The notes under the pieces were generated by a model that was not told the origin of the DNA, ran no database searches, and worked only from the letters and a program-made list of their open reading frames with translations. The position numbers were made by a program, and so were the translations under genes. From Clostridiales bacterium (lineage in GTDB: Bacteria > Bacillota > Clostridia > Lachnospirales > CAG-274): DNA of 24,947 nt. Shown here piece by piece: positions 6,694 to 17,080 of the stretch (its first letter is position 1; every line of letters begins with the position of its first letter). The stretch is taken from positions 1 through 24,947 of the forward strand of contig JAJQBF010000127.1 of the NCBI GenBank assembly GCA_021203425.1. The letters run 5' to 3'.

Positions 6694-9495
6694 ATGAAAA
6701 TTACCGCAAGATTTTTTGCGTTCCTTCTTTCATTAATTTTGTCACTTCAGAGCTTTGTCATTTGCAGTTATGCAGAAGAAGAGGAATTTGTCGAAGAAAC
6801 CTATGAATCGGTTGATGAATCCGATGACGGCGGCAGCGGCGAACTTTATGCCGATGGCGGTGAAACGCCGGAAAATGATTTGACGGAGGAAACCGAAGAT
6901 GAGGTTTTTGAGGATTCGGGTGACATTCTGACTCTGTCGGAGCTAATCTCCGAGGAAGAGGAAACGATTGAAGTTTCGGAGGAGCAGGAGGAAGAAACAG
7001 CCGAAGTTTCGAAAAAAGCGGAGGAAGAAAACGCAAACGGAGAAATAGAAGGATTAATAATAGAAGAAACAGAAACACAGACCGAAACGGAATCTGCATC
7101 GGCAGCTGTTATAAGCGGCTCAGAGGAGGAAACCGTTTCCGAAGAAATAACAGAAGAGGAAACGGAAACGGCGGTTTCGGAGGAGGAAATCTCCGCTGCA
7201 GCGGAAACGGAAAACTCAGGTGAAACGGAAAACAATTCGGAATCTTTGGGTAGCTCAGGCGGCGGAGGTACGGCAAATACAAACCAAACTGAAACTGTAA
7301 ACAATGCCAGGCTTCGTGTGTCGGCCAACGCTGTCTATACTGTTACTTTAAACGCAGGCGGAGGCACTTTTTCAAACAGTGACTGGACGGATAACGGCGA
7401 CGGTACATATTATATTAACTTAGATTCAAACGGCAGCATAACCCTGCCTGCGGCAGACGAGCTTACAAAAACGGGCTATTCCCTTGCCGGCTGGAGTACG
7501 GCAGAAGGCAGCACATCTGTTGTTTACGCTTCCGGGGCTGAAATTGCCTTCGAAGACTTGTCGGGAAATCTCTCTCTTTGGGCTGTGTGGAGAGTCGGCT
7601 TTACCGCTACCCTTGCTTTAAACAGCGGCAAGCTTAAAAGCGATAACTGGACAGCAAATACCGATGGCACATACAGTACTGTCTTATACAGCGGAACAAA
7701 CCAGTATCTTACCCACAGCGTAACTTTGCCGACATCGTCAGAGCTTACACTCAGCGGCTATAAGCTTTCGGGCTGGTGCAAAACAAACAGCAGCAATACG
7801 GCAGACTATCTTCCCGGAGATACAATCAACTATGATGATCTTACGGACAGCCTGAATCTTTGGGCTGTGTGGGAGATTGAAAGCTATACCGTTATATTCA
7901 AATCCGTCGCAGACGGAGATACTTTGTGGCAGATTGACATAGAATATGGCACAGCGCTTTGGAATGACAAATCTGTTTCTCCGTGGGACGATGATGACGT
8001 TGTATGGACGTATTATGACGAAAACGGAGACGAAATTGTTTCCGTAACAACTGATTCGGACGGAAATATAGTAGACGGGAAGACCGGCAAATCTCCGGCC
8101 TACGGCAGTGCAAGCATCAAAATCTATGATGACGATACGGAAAAAACCGAGATTACAAAGGTTTTCGACATTCAGACCGATAATGGCGGCGATACGACAA
8201 TATTTATCTACTATACATTTACATATGAAAACGAAAAATGGTTTACCGCTGCTGAGGGGATAGTCCCCGACAAGAACGGCTATACCTTCAGAGACTGGTA
8301 TATGATTTATCCCGTTTTGGACGATACGTTAATAGAAGATGACGACACCATATTCATTGCCAGATATATAGATACAGGCGGCTATGTGGCTGCCGTAAAT
8401 TACAGATATTCTTCAAAAACCATAGCGGCAACTTCCGATAACATTATTTTAAGCTATGACTCCTATGTAACCGGCAATTATGTATATGCGAAGGTTACTG
8501 CCAATGTTATTGACGGCTATGTTCCCACTTTGATTTCAAGCTCGGACGAAGGTGTTTATCTGGGCGAATATGACCCTAACTTGGAAGTGACGGAATACAG
8601 CTATACGGATATAGTTAACACAGAGGGAACAGAGGTAATTTCCCAAAAAGACGGTAACACATATATATATTATATAAGAATCGATATAACAGAAACTACA
8701 TTTACAGGCTCCGACGGCGAAACTGTTGACGGTACAGACAACGCAACAGTTCACTATGTAACATTTACGGTAGTTTATGACCCCGACCCTGCGGGCTACA
8801 GAGTAAATTATTTCAGAGAGCTTGATTTAGCTGCTTATAATGAAAGAGCAAACGCTTCCATAACTTCCGGTCACACAAACACTTATGAGCTTTTTGAAAG
8901 CGATGAGGTTACTGTTAATTATGTCAGTTCTGACGGCAGCTATGTTTGGACGCATACCTGGTATACCGTCTATACGGAAGAAACATGGGCGAAAGTGCTT
9001 GAAGATAACGGCTACAGTGCTGTGGACTACCCCTTAGAGGTGGAACTGGGAAAGACAGCTGTTACAACTACAAATAATGAGGGCGACAGCGTTGTATATT
9101 ATTACTACGAAAATAACAGTTCCATAGCGGCAGTTCTCGGCTTAACGGCATATTATCATGATTATCAAACTGACAGTGTTGAATACCGTACGGGCGATAC
9201 ATTCTACCCCGAAGATATTACCAATAATTCAAACAGCTATGATGGCTATGTTTTGGGAACAGGCTCTCAAAGTATAATTTCAATGGGCTATGAGCTTGTG
9301 ACAGCTTATGACAATAACATAAGGAGTATTTTCTATAACAGAGCCGATTATCATGTTTATTATATTACAAACAGTGACTCTGCAACGATTGAAAACGAGC
9401 TTTATGTTTACGGAGACAAAGTGGAATATCCTTCGGAGTCGGACGCTGCAAGACAGGGCTATACTCTCGATACAGGCGAGGGTGGCAGGGGCTGA
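6694..9495 (+). CDS. Giant LPXTG-type surface protein (putative pilus tip adhesin), segment 1: N-terminus to in-frame TGA
   Basis: First segment of one protein that spans 6694-14026 (about 2443 codons when repaired). GGGGGTG precedes the ATG. Residues 1-27 are a signal peptide (MKITARFFAFLLSLILSLQS, ending SYA). Residues about 28-190 are an extremely acidic Glu/Thr/Ser-rich low-complexity stretch. Residues about 210-300 and 301-395 are two consecutive InlB/Listeria-Bacteroides-like repeats (TVTLNAGGGTFSN … LAGWST … LSLWAVW; LSGWCK … LNLWAVW). A long Tyr/Asp/Thr-rich beta-type region follows. The frame ends at TGA 9493-9495 (codon 934) and continues in the same frame afterwards, so the stop looks like a single substitution. 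The protein is predicted to be secreted and anchored by the pilus sortases; the ligand is unknown. Confidence 0.82.
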   Translation: MKITARFFAFLLSLILSLQSFVICSYAEEEEFVEETYESVDESDDGGSGELYADGGETPENDLTEETEDEVFEDSGDILTLSELISEEEETIEVSEEQEEETAEVSKKAEEENANGEIEGLIIEETETQTETESASAAVISGSEEETVSEEITEEETETAVSEEEISAAAETENSGETENNSESLGSSGGGGTANTNQTETVNNARLRVSANAVYTVTLNAGGGTFSNSDWTDNGDGTYYINLDSNGSITLPAADELTKTGYSLAGWSTAEGSTSVVYASGAEIAFEDLSGNLSLWAVWRVGFTATLALNSGKLKSDNWTANTDGTYSTVLYSGTNQYLTHSVTLPTSSELTLSGYKLSGWCKTNSSNTADYLPGDTINYDDLTDSLNLWAVWEIESYTVIFKSVADGDTLWQIDIEYGTALWNDKSVSPWDDDDVVWTYYDENGDEIVSVTTDSDGNIVDGKTGKSPAYGSASIKIYDDDTEKTEITKVFDIQTDNGGDTTIFIYYTFTYENEKWFTAAEGIVPDKNGYTFRDWYMIYPVLDDTLIEDDDTIFIARYIDTGGYVAAVNYRYSSKTIAATSDNIILSYDSYVTGNYVYAKVTANVIDGYVPTLISSSDEGVYLGEYDPNLEVTEYSYTDIVNTEGTEVISQKDGNTYIYYIRIDITETTFTGSDGETVDGTDNATVHYVTFTVVYDPDPAGYRVNYFRELDLAAYNERANASITSGHTNTYELFESDEVTVNYVSSDGSYVWTHTWYTVYTEETWAKVLEDNGYSAVDYPLEVELGKTAVTTTNNEGDSVVYYYYENNSSIAAVLGLTAYYHDYQTDSVEYRTGDTFYPEDITNNSNSYDGYVLGTGSQSIISMGYELVTAYDNNIRSIFYNRADYHVYYITNSDSATIENELYVYGDKVEYPSESDAARQGYTLDTGEGGRG

Positions 9496-12081
9496 ATTTG
9501 CTATACAGATATTCCGTCTCTTTATATTGACCCGACAGAGGTTTTATACGCAGGAACAAACGGCTCGGGATATAAGCCCGACACTATGCCTGCCTGCGAC
9601 CTTTATGCTGTGGCTCAGTGGAAGGTGGCTCAGGTAAGCGTAACTATGAATCTTTACCGTGAAGCCGCAAACTATGTAGATCACGTAAACGAATATCAGG
9701 TAGACATAGGTCCGGATTCAAGCTATGTTAAAGACAGCAGCGAGAAATATATAAAATTTGACACAGGCGGAAATGTGACAGATTCGACAACATATGCCTT
9801 TTCGGCTGAAGATATTTTCTTCTCAACAGGCGATATAATAACAGTTTCCGATGTTTCAAAGGGAATAGAAGACTATTACGAGGGAAATATAAACCAGTAT
9901 GATGACTACAGTGATAAGACGTCTGATGAGTGTAAGTCCTATATGCTGGGCTATTTAACAGCTTATCTGTATGATCAGTATGTCGGTGATATGGAATATT
10001 TTACCTACAGCAAGTCATATACCACAAGCTCGGCGGTAAACAATTCTACTATAGAGGTTGAATATGACAACAGCACCGACGTCAGAGTGCTTTATGAAAG
10101 AAACTGGTATGTTTTAGAAATGTTCTTGGGCAGACGGTCGGGAACCACAAGCTTTACTTATCAGGTGCCTACGAATGTAACCGGAAATACGGGAACATTT
10201 GCAACGGCAGGCTGGAATGAAGCACAAACCGTAACCGTCGGCAACAATAATGCCGATACACTTGATGCAGCTTATCTGCCGCAGATAAAAGAGAACAGCA
10301 ACAATATAGTAACGTATACGAATACTAATTCCGATGGTGACAGCTTTACATATTTTAAGTATGCTCCGGATAATTACCACGATCTTTGGTCTAAACAGAC
10401 TATATATGCCGACGGCAGTTCAAGATATTTGGGGCCTTACGGCTTGTTTACAGACGATTATGAGGTGACATCGGGAGGAACAACATATACCTGTTCCGTT
10501 TACTACATATACGCTAAATGGGGCGCTGAAATATCGGAGCTTTGGCCCACACTTGACAACAGTGTGTATATATCTTACCCCTCGACTTACTCTAAGTCTT
10601 ATATATCCATGGGCTCCAACTATTATTCCCACTATCGTGATGTAAACAGCAATCCCTGTATATTGAATGTTTATTCCGAAATGTCAAGTGAGCTTCTCAC
10701 CATAGGAAACAGCTATACTTCATATGCTGACAGCGACGGCATAATTACTTTGAGCGGAACACTTAAGGCTGCCGGAGCAACAACGGCAAGCGACGCAGGC
10801 TTTAACCCCGGTGTGAATTCCGACGGCAAAACAAGCAGTGATACGAATGCTGTTGTTCATGCCGCAAACGTAAACCACAGAATGATTTCCTACTGGTTTA
10901 GTTGGGCATATACATACTACTATTATTTCCTTGTTGAAGCAATAGACGGAACTATTACCGACTATGATTATACGATTCCGTCAAGCTACATAAGCAACAG
11001 CGGCACCAATATACGAAATACTGCATATCAAACTCTATACACTGACAACACCGCCAACGGAATTGCTTCGGGTACTGTTGTAAGAGTTGACTACGGAAAC
11101 AGTGTCTATAAATATTATATTGTGCAGTCGGGTCCTTTGGCTCAGAACTCGACAAATACCGCTCCAAATCAAACGCAGCCCGGTTTTTCAGGCTGTGAAT
11201 CCCTGGGAAAGGCCTATTATTCAACAAGTTACACCAGCAACGGAACCATATACTTCTTCTATGACAGAGAAAGATATGACGTGACGCTGTCAAACAGAGG
11301 CAGTACAAACAGCGAGTATATGCCCCCTGCGGATATTTTGACACAGACTATATACCTTTCCGACGAAACAACAACCACTCTTGCGGCTCAGGGTTTCGAA
11401 ATAAGAGAAGACGACAACGGAGATCAGCAGACGGGCACGGTTTCATATACCGTAAACGGCAGTACCTACAGCTACACCTACTGTCAGCTTCAGGTTAAAT
11501 ACGGCACCAACTCTGAGGCTCTTGCTTATCTCAGCAGCAATCTTTACGGCAACAGCGGCTATCCTATGTCGCTTGCCGATTATGACGGCGACCTATATGA
11601 CAACTATGTGGCGCTGTCCTACACTCTTGACACAAAAGGCAAGGGTACATGGACCTTTGACAAGTGGTACAGAGACAGTGCCCATACTACAAACGCATGG
11701 GACGACGGCGATACTGACGCAACCTACACCCAGTATGCATACTGTGACTATACACTTTATGCAGGCTGGACGTCTCCCGAATATGCCTTTAACTTCCATC
11801 TCGGAAGAGGCTCTTATGCCCTTTACGGCATAGACGATTCAAACAGCGATATTTACAAAATGATTTGGATTTTTGCCGTTTCGCCCAATGCAAACGTAGC
11901 CGATGAGCTTCAAGACTACGGTTATACCGAATATGTTTCGGAAGGCGGCTATATGGACAGACCCATCGAGCCTATACTCTACGGCTATGAGTTTAACGGC
12001 TGGTATTATTTCAATGAAAACACCGGCACTGTCAAAAAGGTTTTATCTCTCAAGCATAGCCGACCCCAATATGGAGCTTGA
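9496..12081 (+). CDS. Giant surface protein, segment 2 (same frame as segment 1, first Met at 9586)
   Basis: Directly after the TGA the same frame continues ICYTDIPSLYIDPTEVLYAG, and later MPACDLYAVAQWKVAQVSV, without any ribosome-binding site, so this is the middle of the adhesin rather than a new gene. It is about 860 residues rich in Tyr, Asn, Ser and Asp. Partial InlB-like repeat units recur (FDKWYRDSAHTTNAW … LYAGW, and YGYEFNGWYYFNENTG near the end). The frame runs out at 12081 after a one-base shift: removing one base near 12045-12056 joins …VKKVLSL to SIADPNMELDIYEAG in the next segment. No catalytic motif is recognised; an adhesive, extended stalk role is inferred from composition and repeats. 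Confidence 0.75.
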   Translation: MCYTDIPSLYIDPTEVLYAGTNGSGYKPDTMPACDLYAVAQWKVAQVSVTMNLYREAANYVDHVNEYQVDIGPDSSYVKDSSEKYIKFDTGGNVTDSTTYAFSAEDIFFSTGDIITVSDVSKGIEDYYEGNINQYDDYSDKTSDECKSYMLGYLTAYLYDQYVGDMEYFTYSKSYTTSSAVNNSTIEVEYDNSTDVRVLYERNWYVLEMFLGRRSGTTSFTYQVPTNVTGNTGTFATAGWNEAQTVTVGNNNADTLDAAYLPQIKENSNNIVTYTNTNSDGDSFTYFKYAPDNYHDLWSKQTIYADGSSRYLGPYGLFTDDYEVTSGGTTYTCSVYYIYAKWGAEISELWPTLDNSVYISYPSTYSKSYISMGSNYYSHYRDVNSNPCILNVYSEMSSELLTIGNSYTSYADSDGIITLSGTLKAAGATTASDAGFNPGVNSDGKTSSDTNAVVHAANVNHRMISYWFSWAYTYYYYFLVEAIDGTITDYDYTIPSSYISNSGTNIRNTAYQTLYTDNTANGIASGTVVRVDYGNSVYKYYIVQSGPLAQNSTNTAPNQTQPGFSGCESLGKAYYSTSYTSNGTIYFFYDRERYDVTLSNRGSTNSEYMPPADILTQTIYLSDETTTTLAAQGFEIREDDNGDQQTGTVSYTVNGSTYSYTYCQLQVKYGTNSEALAYLSSNLYGNSGYPMSLADYDGDLYDNYVALSYTLDTKGKGTWTFDKWYRDSAHTTNAWDDGDTDATYTQYAYCDYTLYAGWTSPEYAFNFHLGRGSYALYGIDDSNSDIYKMIWIFAVSPNANVADELQDYGYTEYVSEGGYMDRPIEPILYGYEFNGWYYFNENTGTVKKVLSLKHSRPQYGA

Positions 12082-14026
12082 TATTTACGAGGCAGGCTAT
12101 ACATACACAGACGGCTACGGCGTTGTAAGATACCTAATGGACGACAACGACGGCAAGGGTCTTTATTATGATGACAATGTAAGGGGCTTAAGATATATCT
12201 TCGGTGAATCCTCGCCTATTTACGGTGAAACGAATGTTTATGCCTCATATATAAATGCGGACGCAGAAGAATATGCCGTTTGGCACGTAATTAAAGTCTC
12301 AGACGTAGATCCGGAACTGGGCATCGATACGTCAGGGTATAATATAATTACCTTAACCGCAGACGGCGTTGAAACGGAATATTATCTTATAGCCGAAGAC
12401 GACAACACGAACCAAAAGGACAACGAAACCTACTCGGTATATTCCAAAACAAACCTGACAACCACAGGCTCGGAGGGAATCTGTTATTTCATACCTGCTG
12501 TACTGAGCAGAAATGTCACAATTGACAGAACTCTCTACCCCACAGCGGCTGAAAACAGCGGAACTTATATATACAGCTATGCCGGTTTAGGCTATGAGGG
12601 GGACGGATATATCTTTTCCACCACAACTCCCATAGTGACAAACTACAGCGAGACTGTAGACGGTACGACATACAGCACAACAACAACGGAAGAGAAATAT
12701 ACTTTCTATGTTATTCATGAATATTCCGTAACCACAAACTTAAGCTATACTGTCAGATATGTGGATTTAACCAAGCTTTATGCCCTTTATCCCGCAGCCG
12801 ATTATCCTGATTTGTATGACGAAGACGGATATTTGACAAGATATGTTGATCTCAGCGATGAAGATACGGATAGTTTATCGGTATCGAGCGAAAAAACAGG
12901 CAGATTGACAGATTTAAGCAACATTACAAACCTGAGCGTTACCGAATCTGCAAAGACAGTCCAAGGGTATAATCTTCTCGGAAACTGGCAGGAGGAGCTT
13001 ACGCTTTTGGCGGAATCTGAAGAAAACAACATCTACTTCTACTACCAGTCCGTCGATTATGACGCATATTATCTGCTGACATATTATATTATGAACAGCA
13101 AGAATGTCTATGACGGCTCCAGAAAGGTAGAAATTCAATATATGCCCGGTATTCACGCTTCTATGATCTATGCCGATACACTGGCTGAAGAGTGGTATAA
13201 TTATATCTATAACGCAACGACAAACTATAATACCGGCTATCCGCCCATTATAACCGTAACCGACACTGACAACACAGGTGTCACAACGGTGACAATTTAT
13301 AAGGTTTATGACGGAAATGTCTATATTGTAGCTGATGAAAACGATGACCCGTTAACAGAGGGAACATTGGTTTCCAAAACCGAATTTATGGAAGTGCTTG
13401 AGGAAATTTTTGAAGGCACAGCCTATGACAGCGGTACAACCGGCAGTTCCTACGTTGTTGTGGACAGAAATGATACCGAAAGGTTTATGAATGTCTATAT
13501 GAGATACGGCTCACTTAAGATAATTAAGTATGACGAAGACGGAAACACCCTTGATGGGGCAGGTTTCCAGCTGGTTCAGATGTATGACGAGACAACAAGC
13601 GGTGCAGCGGTTGTAACCAACACAGTAACAACCTATAATGTAACAACAGGGGCCGACGGAACTTATACGCTCTATAATCTGCCCTTGGATCAAAACTATT
13701 ATTATGTACTTACTGAAACTACCGCCCCCGGCGAAGGCTATCAGCTTTTGAAAGAGCCCGTTACACTGTACGTACCCTATGTCTCCACAGATGAGCTTAA
13801 CGGCAAGTATGACTACAGTGAAACTATAAACGGAGTAACCTATTATTACTGGTATGACGTGACCTGCGATGTAACCGACTCGGCTAAATTCGACATACCG
13901 AGTACCGGCGGAGGAACCCTTACGAGAACAATAGCTTTCGGCTCAGGGTTGATCTTCTTGTCGATACTGTTGATGATGATGTTCGGTGATTCGCCCGAAA
14001 AGCGCAGGAAGAAGGTGAACTGCTGA
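12055..14026 (+). CDS. Giant surface protein, segment 3: Cna-B domain and IPSTG cell-wall anchor
   Basis: The frame resumes at about 12055 with SIADPNMELDIYEAGYTYTD and runs to the TGA at 14024-14026. After more Tyr-rich beta structure, about the last 190 residues contain a Cna-B/SpaA-type domain: it opens YGSLKIIKYDEDGNTLDGAG and contains the E-box-like YYVLTETTAPGEGY, which suggests an intramolecular isopeptide bond. The C-terminus is a sortase signal: IPSTGG (13895-13912), a hydrophobic span GSGLIFLSILLMMMF and a basic tail EKRRKK. The motif has Ile instead of Leu at position 1. An open frame upstream from 11903 in this register is only a shadow of segment 2. The gene sits 82 bases before the backbone pilin gene and reads in the same direction. 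Confidence 0.78.
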
Positions 14027-14108
14027 CGATGATTAAAGAGGATTAAAAAAGTGTAATTTAACCTGACAGATGGAAAAAACAATGAAAATCAGAAAGAGGT
14101 GTAAAATA

Positions 14109-16014
14109 ATGAAAAACATTAGTTTAAAAAGAATTATAGCCTTAATGTGCAGCTTGGTAGTGCTTTTTGCTATGTTCAGCATAAACGTGATTAGCACAGC
14201 CGCTGATACTACATCTACCTCTACCTTTGGCACTTACACAACAGGTACACTGGATAAACAAGGTTGACTCAAACAACAACGCCATTGAGAATGTAGGCTT
14301 TTCAACCATACAGGTAGCCGAGATAGTTCAGGTTACACAGGAAATATCAACCGGTGTATATGAAACATCACTTATGTTCCTGCTTACAGATGCCGGCAAA
14401 GCCCTTTTCGGAGATCACGATACATATGGTTCTTATTTATATGGCGAAGGAACTGCATACAGCACTGACCCCATTACTGTTTACTGCTATTCCTCAGATG
14501 AACTTCAGGATGCCTTAGACGCTCTTATCGCAGCCTCAACTGCATCTGACTACAGCGACATTGCAACATACCTCAATACTACTTTAGCTGCAAGCTACGA
14601 TGTTTACAGCGGCCTTACAGATTCCAACGGTGTTCTTGAAGTCAACAGCGGAAATGCAATTCCCATAGGTGTTTATCTTGTAGTTGAAGATACTACATTA
14701 AACAATGCCAGTACAGTAACAAAGATAAACGGCAGTGAAGTTGAAATTGACGAGATTGCAAGACCTTTCCTTGTAACAGTTCCCCAGACAGAATATGACA
14801 GCAATAACAGCCAGTATGTATGGCAGTATGACGTAACAGTTACACCCAAGAACGTTGTTTACAGTTCTTCAAAGAAGATATATGATGAAGACGGTAATCC
14901 AACATCTTCCGTAAGCGTAGGCGAAACATTCGAATACAGAATTTCTGCTGAAATCATCGAAACCAACAGCGATTCGGCATACACAAGCTATGTACTTACC
15001 GATACTGCGGCAGACGGCATTGAGTATCTGAATATGGATAATTTGACTGACTTCATAAAGATTTATCTTGATAATGACGACAGCGGTGCGTATAATTCAG
15101 GTGATACACTATTTACATATAGTACAGACTATACAGTCGATATAGTAGACAACGGAACAAGCGGAATTTCAGTTACGGTTACATTTACAGATGCCGGTCT
15201 TGCAATTCTTAACGCAGTAACAGGTACTACAGACATATATTTTGAATATTATGCCTATCTTTCAAAAGAAGCCGGAACAACAGGTTTGGTAAACTCCGCT
15301 AAGATTGATTATACATGTAATAATGGCTCAGGCGGCAGCGATGACCCCGATGATCCTAAGGTTTATACCTACAGCATCGACCTTACAAAGGAATTTGCAG
15401 AGGCTTTGACTACTCCTGCTGACGCATCAGGCGTTACATTCGGTATTCAGGATTCAGATGATAATGATATATGGGCAGTAGACAACAGTGACGGCACATA
15501 TACATATGCAGCTATCACAGAGATCGAACTTGCTGACCTTGTAGCTAATACTACAGCAAATTCAGATATTCAGGCTACTGCAAATACCGATGGTACATAC
15601 ACAGTTACTTATGACTGCAACACTTCAGATCTATACACTGTAACCTACACCAAGGCATTTGCAATTTATGTTACAGAAGATCAATCAACCAACCCCTATA
15701 CCTATACTTATACACTTTCTGTAGGCGGTCTTAAAGAAGGAACATATACAATTACCGAGCTTTCAACAATAGACGGTTTCAGCCTTTTGAAGGACGATTT
15801 TGATGTTACGATCAGTGCAACATATGTCAACGGCAGTTTATATTCCGGCGGTAACACAAATTTAACAGTACTTAACGAAACAGAGCCTATATTCATGCTT
15901 CCCTTCACCGGCGGTTTGGGTTCACTGCTCTACACAGCAATAGGTTTCGGTTTCATAGCTTTCGCTATCTACCTTGTTGTTAAGGTTTGCGGAGGAAAAA
16001 GAGCAGTTCAGTAA
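14109..16014 (+). CDS. Pilus backbone (SpaA-type) pilin, LPFTG-anchored, frameshifted near its N-terminus
   Basis: AGAGGTG precedes the ATG at 14109. Residues 1-31 form a signal peptide (MKNISLKRIIALMCSLVVLF, ending STA). The frame stops at 14266 but continues after a one-base shift near 14250 (…YTTGTL / INKVDSNNNAIENVGF). Repaired length is about 634 residues. The first domain ends in a pilin motif WQYDVTVTPKN whose Lys (codon 14848-14850) is the expected acceptor for sortase-linked polymerisation. A D2-type isopeptide domain follows (VSVGETFEYRISAEI), then a Cna-B domain with an E-box-like GTYTITELSTIDGFSLL, and the anchor LPFTGG (15898-15915), hydrophobic helix and basic tail. It should be the major shaft subunit. 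Three sortases follow on the same strand. Confidence 0.85.
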
Positions 16015-16079
16015 TTAAAAAATATGACGAAAGGTTCAAAAAGTGACGGTGCAGTTATGAAAGAGCGAGTCGGCAAAGC

Positions 16080-16097
16080 CTGCAGAAAATTCTGCAG
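16080..16097 (+). promoter_or_regulatory. Hairpin between backbone pilin and sortase genes
   Basis: CTGCAGAAAATTCTGCAG forms an 8-base-pair stem with a 2-base centre, without a following T-run, in the 205-base gap between the pilin and the first sortase. A second imperfect stem pairs TTTAAGGCGG (about 16140-16149) with CCGTCTTAAA (about 16193-16202). Such structures could attenuate or process the transcript so that the pilin is made in excess over the sortases; this is inference. Confidence 0.4.
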
Positions 16098-16219
16098 CGT
16101 TGTTTCAGAACCGAAGGTTAAACAATATAACGAAAAAATTTAAGGCGGAAGAGCAAAGACTTATTCCGGCATTACGACGAAATGAGTTTTTGCCGTCTTA
16201 AACTTGAAAGGGCGGTATT

Positions 16220-17080
16220 ATGCGAAAGGGACTTACCATTATATTGATTATAGCGGTGCTTGCAGCGGGGATTTTCTTCACGCTGTATCCGTATTTGTAT
16301 AATGCCTATACCGAGAAACATCATACCATGGTAACGGACAGCTACTCTCAGACTGCAGAGGCAATGACAGATGAGGAGGCGGCTGAAATAAAGGCAAAGG
16401 TTATCGAATATAACGAAAGCCTTGCGAAGGAAAGTGTTGTCTTAACGGACCCCTTTGACCCTGCGCTGATAGATGAAAGAAGCGGAAACGAAACGGCAAA
16501 GCTTATGGAGCTTGACACAAACGGTACAATATGTATTTTGTCAATTCCCAAAATAAATCTTCAGCTTCCCGTTAAATTCGGCACAGGGGCGGAAATACTG
16601 GGTAGTGATTTAGGTCTGCTTGAGGGTTCCTCGCTGCCTGTAGGGGGTGAAAGTACCCACAGCGTAATAACGGGGCACACCGGGCTGGCGAATACAAAGC
16701 TGTTTACAGACCTTACCGAACTTTTGGAAGGTGATGTTTTCTATATAAAGGTTTTGAAAGATAATCTTGCTTATAAAGTGGACAACATCGCCATAGTTGA
16801 GCCTGACAACACTGAGCTTTTGGAAATAATAAAAGGGCAGGACTATGTTACCCTTTTGACCTGTTATCCCTACGGGGTAAACTCCCACAGACTTCTTGTA
16901 AGAGGTACAAGAGTACCCTATGATGTTGCCCTTGAACAGCAGGAATTTATGGGAGAGGGAACAAGCAGCCAGTGGAACAGGGAGTACATTAAGAACATAA
17001 TTATCTGTGTAGCCGCCTACGGAATTATTTTTTCGGTGGTTTTGATTATAAGAAAAAGAAGAAACAAAAAGCAGGTGTGA
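16220..17080 (+). CDS. srtC: Class C (pilus) sortase 1
   Basis: A 286-residue sortase with an N-terminal membrane segment (about 5-28), a coiled stretch, the class C lid motif D77-P78-F79, catalytic H153 in TGHTGL, C215 in TLLTCYPYG and R224 in NSHRLLVRG, and a second C-terminal membrane helix with basic tail (IIICVAAYGIIFSVVLIIRK). This two-helix layout with a lid is typical of pilin polymerases, which cleave LPXTG between Thr and Gly and link it to the pilin-motif Lys of the next subunit. AAAGGGCGG precedes the ATG. The frame is intact. It overlaps the next sortase by four bases, so the two are translationally coupled. Confidence 0.93.
   Translation: MRKGLTIILIIAVLAAGIFFTLYPYLYNAYTEKHHTMVTDSYSQTAEAMTDEEAAEIKAKVIEYNESLAKESVVLTDPFDPALIDERSGNETAKLMELDTNGTICILSIPKINLQLPVKFGTGAEILGSDLGLLEGSSLPVGGESTHSVITGHTGLANTKLFTDLTELLEGDVFYIKVLKDNLAYKVDNIAIVEPDNTELLEIIKGQDYVTLLTCYPYGVNSHRLLVRGTRVPYDVALEQQEFMGEGTSSQWNREYIKNIIICVAAYGIIFSVVLIIRKRRNKKQV

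Noticed and set aside
6846..7328. Long minus-strand open frames (up to 160 codons) opposite the start of the giant adhesin
   Set aside because: They arise because the sense strand is purine-rich (Glu codons), giving Ser/Val-rich antisense frames without ribosome-binding sites or family features.
11903..12054. Upstream extension of adhesin segment 3 from an ATG at 11903
   Set aside because: This part overlaps segment 2, which carries the recognisable InlB-like unit in the other frame; the extension is out-of-frame noise created by the one-base shift near 12050.
7360..14026. Recoded genetic code (TGA as Trp or similar) as explanation for the stops
   Set aside because: TGA, TAA and TAG each interrupt one gene but also serve as normal stops elsewhere in the window, and most breaks are indels, so a single recoding rule does not fit.
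16057..16143. 28-codon micro-ORF as a real gene
   Set aside because: No convincing ribosome-binding site and no homology that I can recognise; kept only as part of the possible attenuator.
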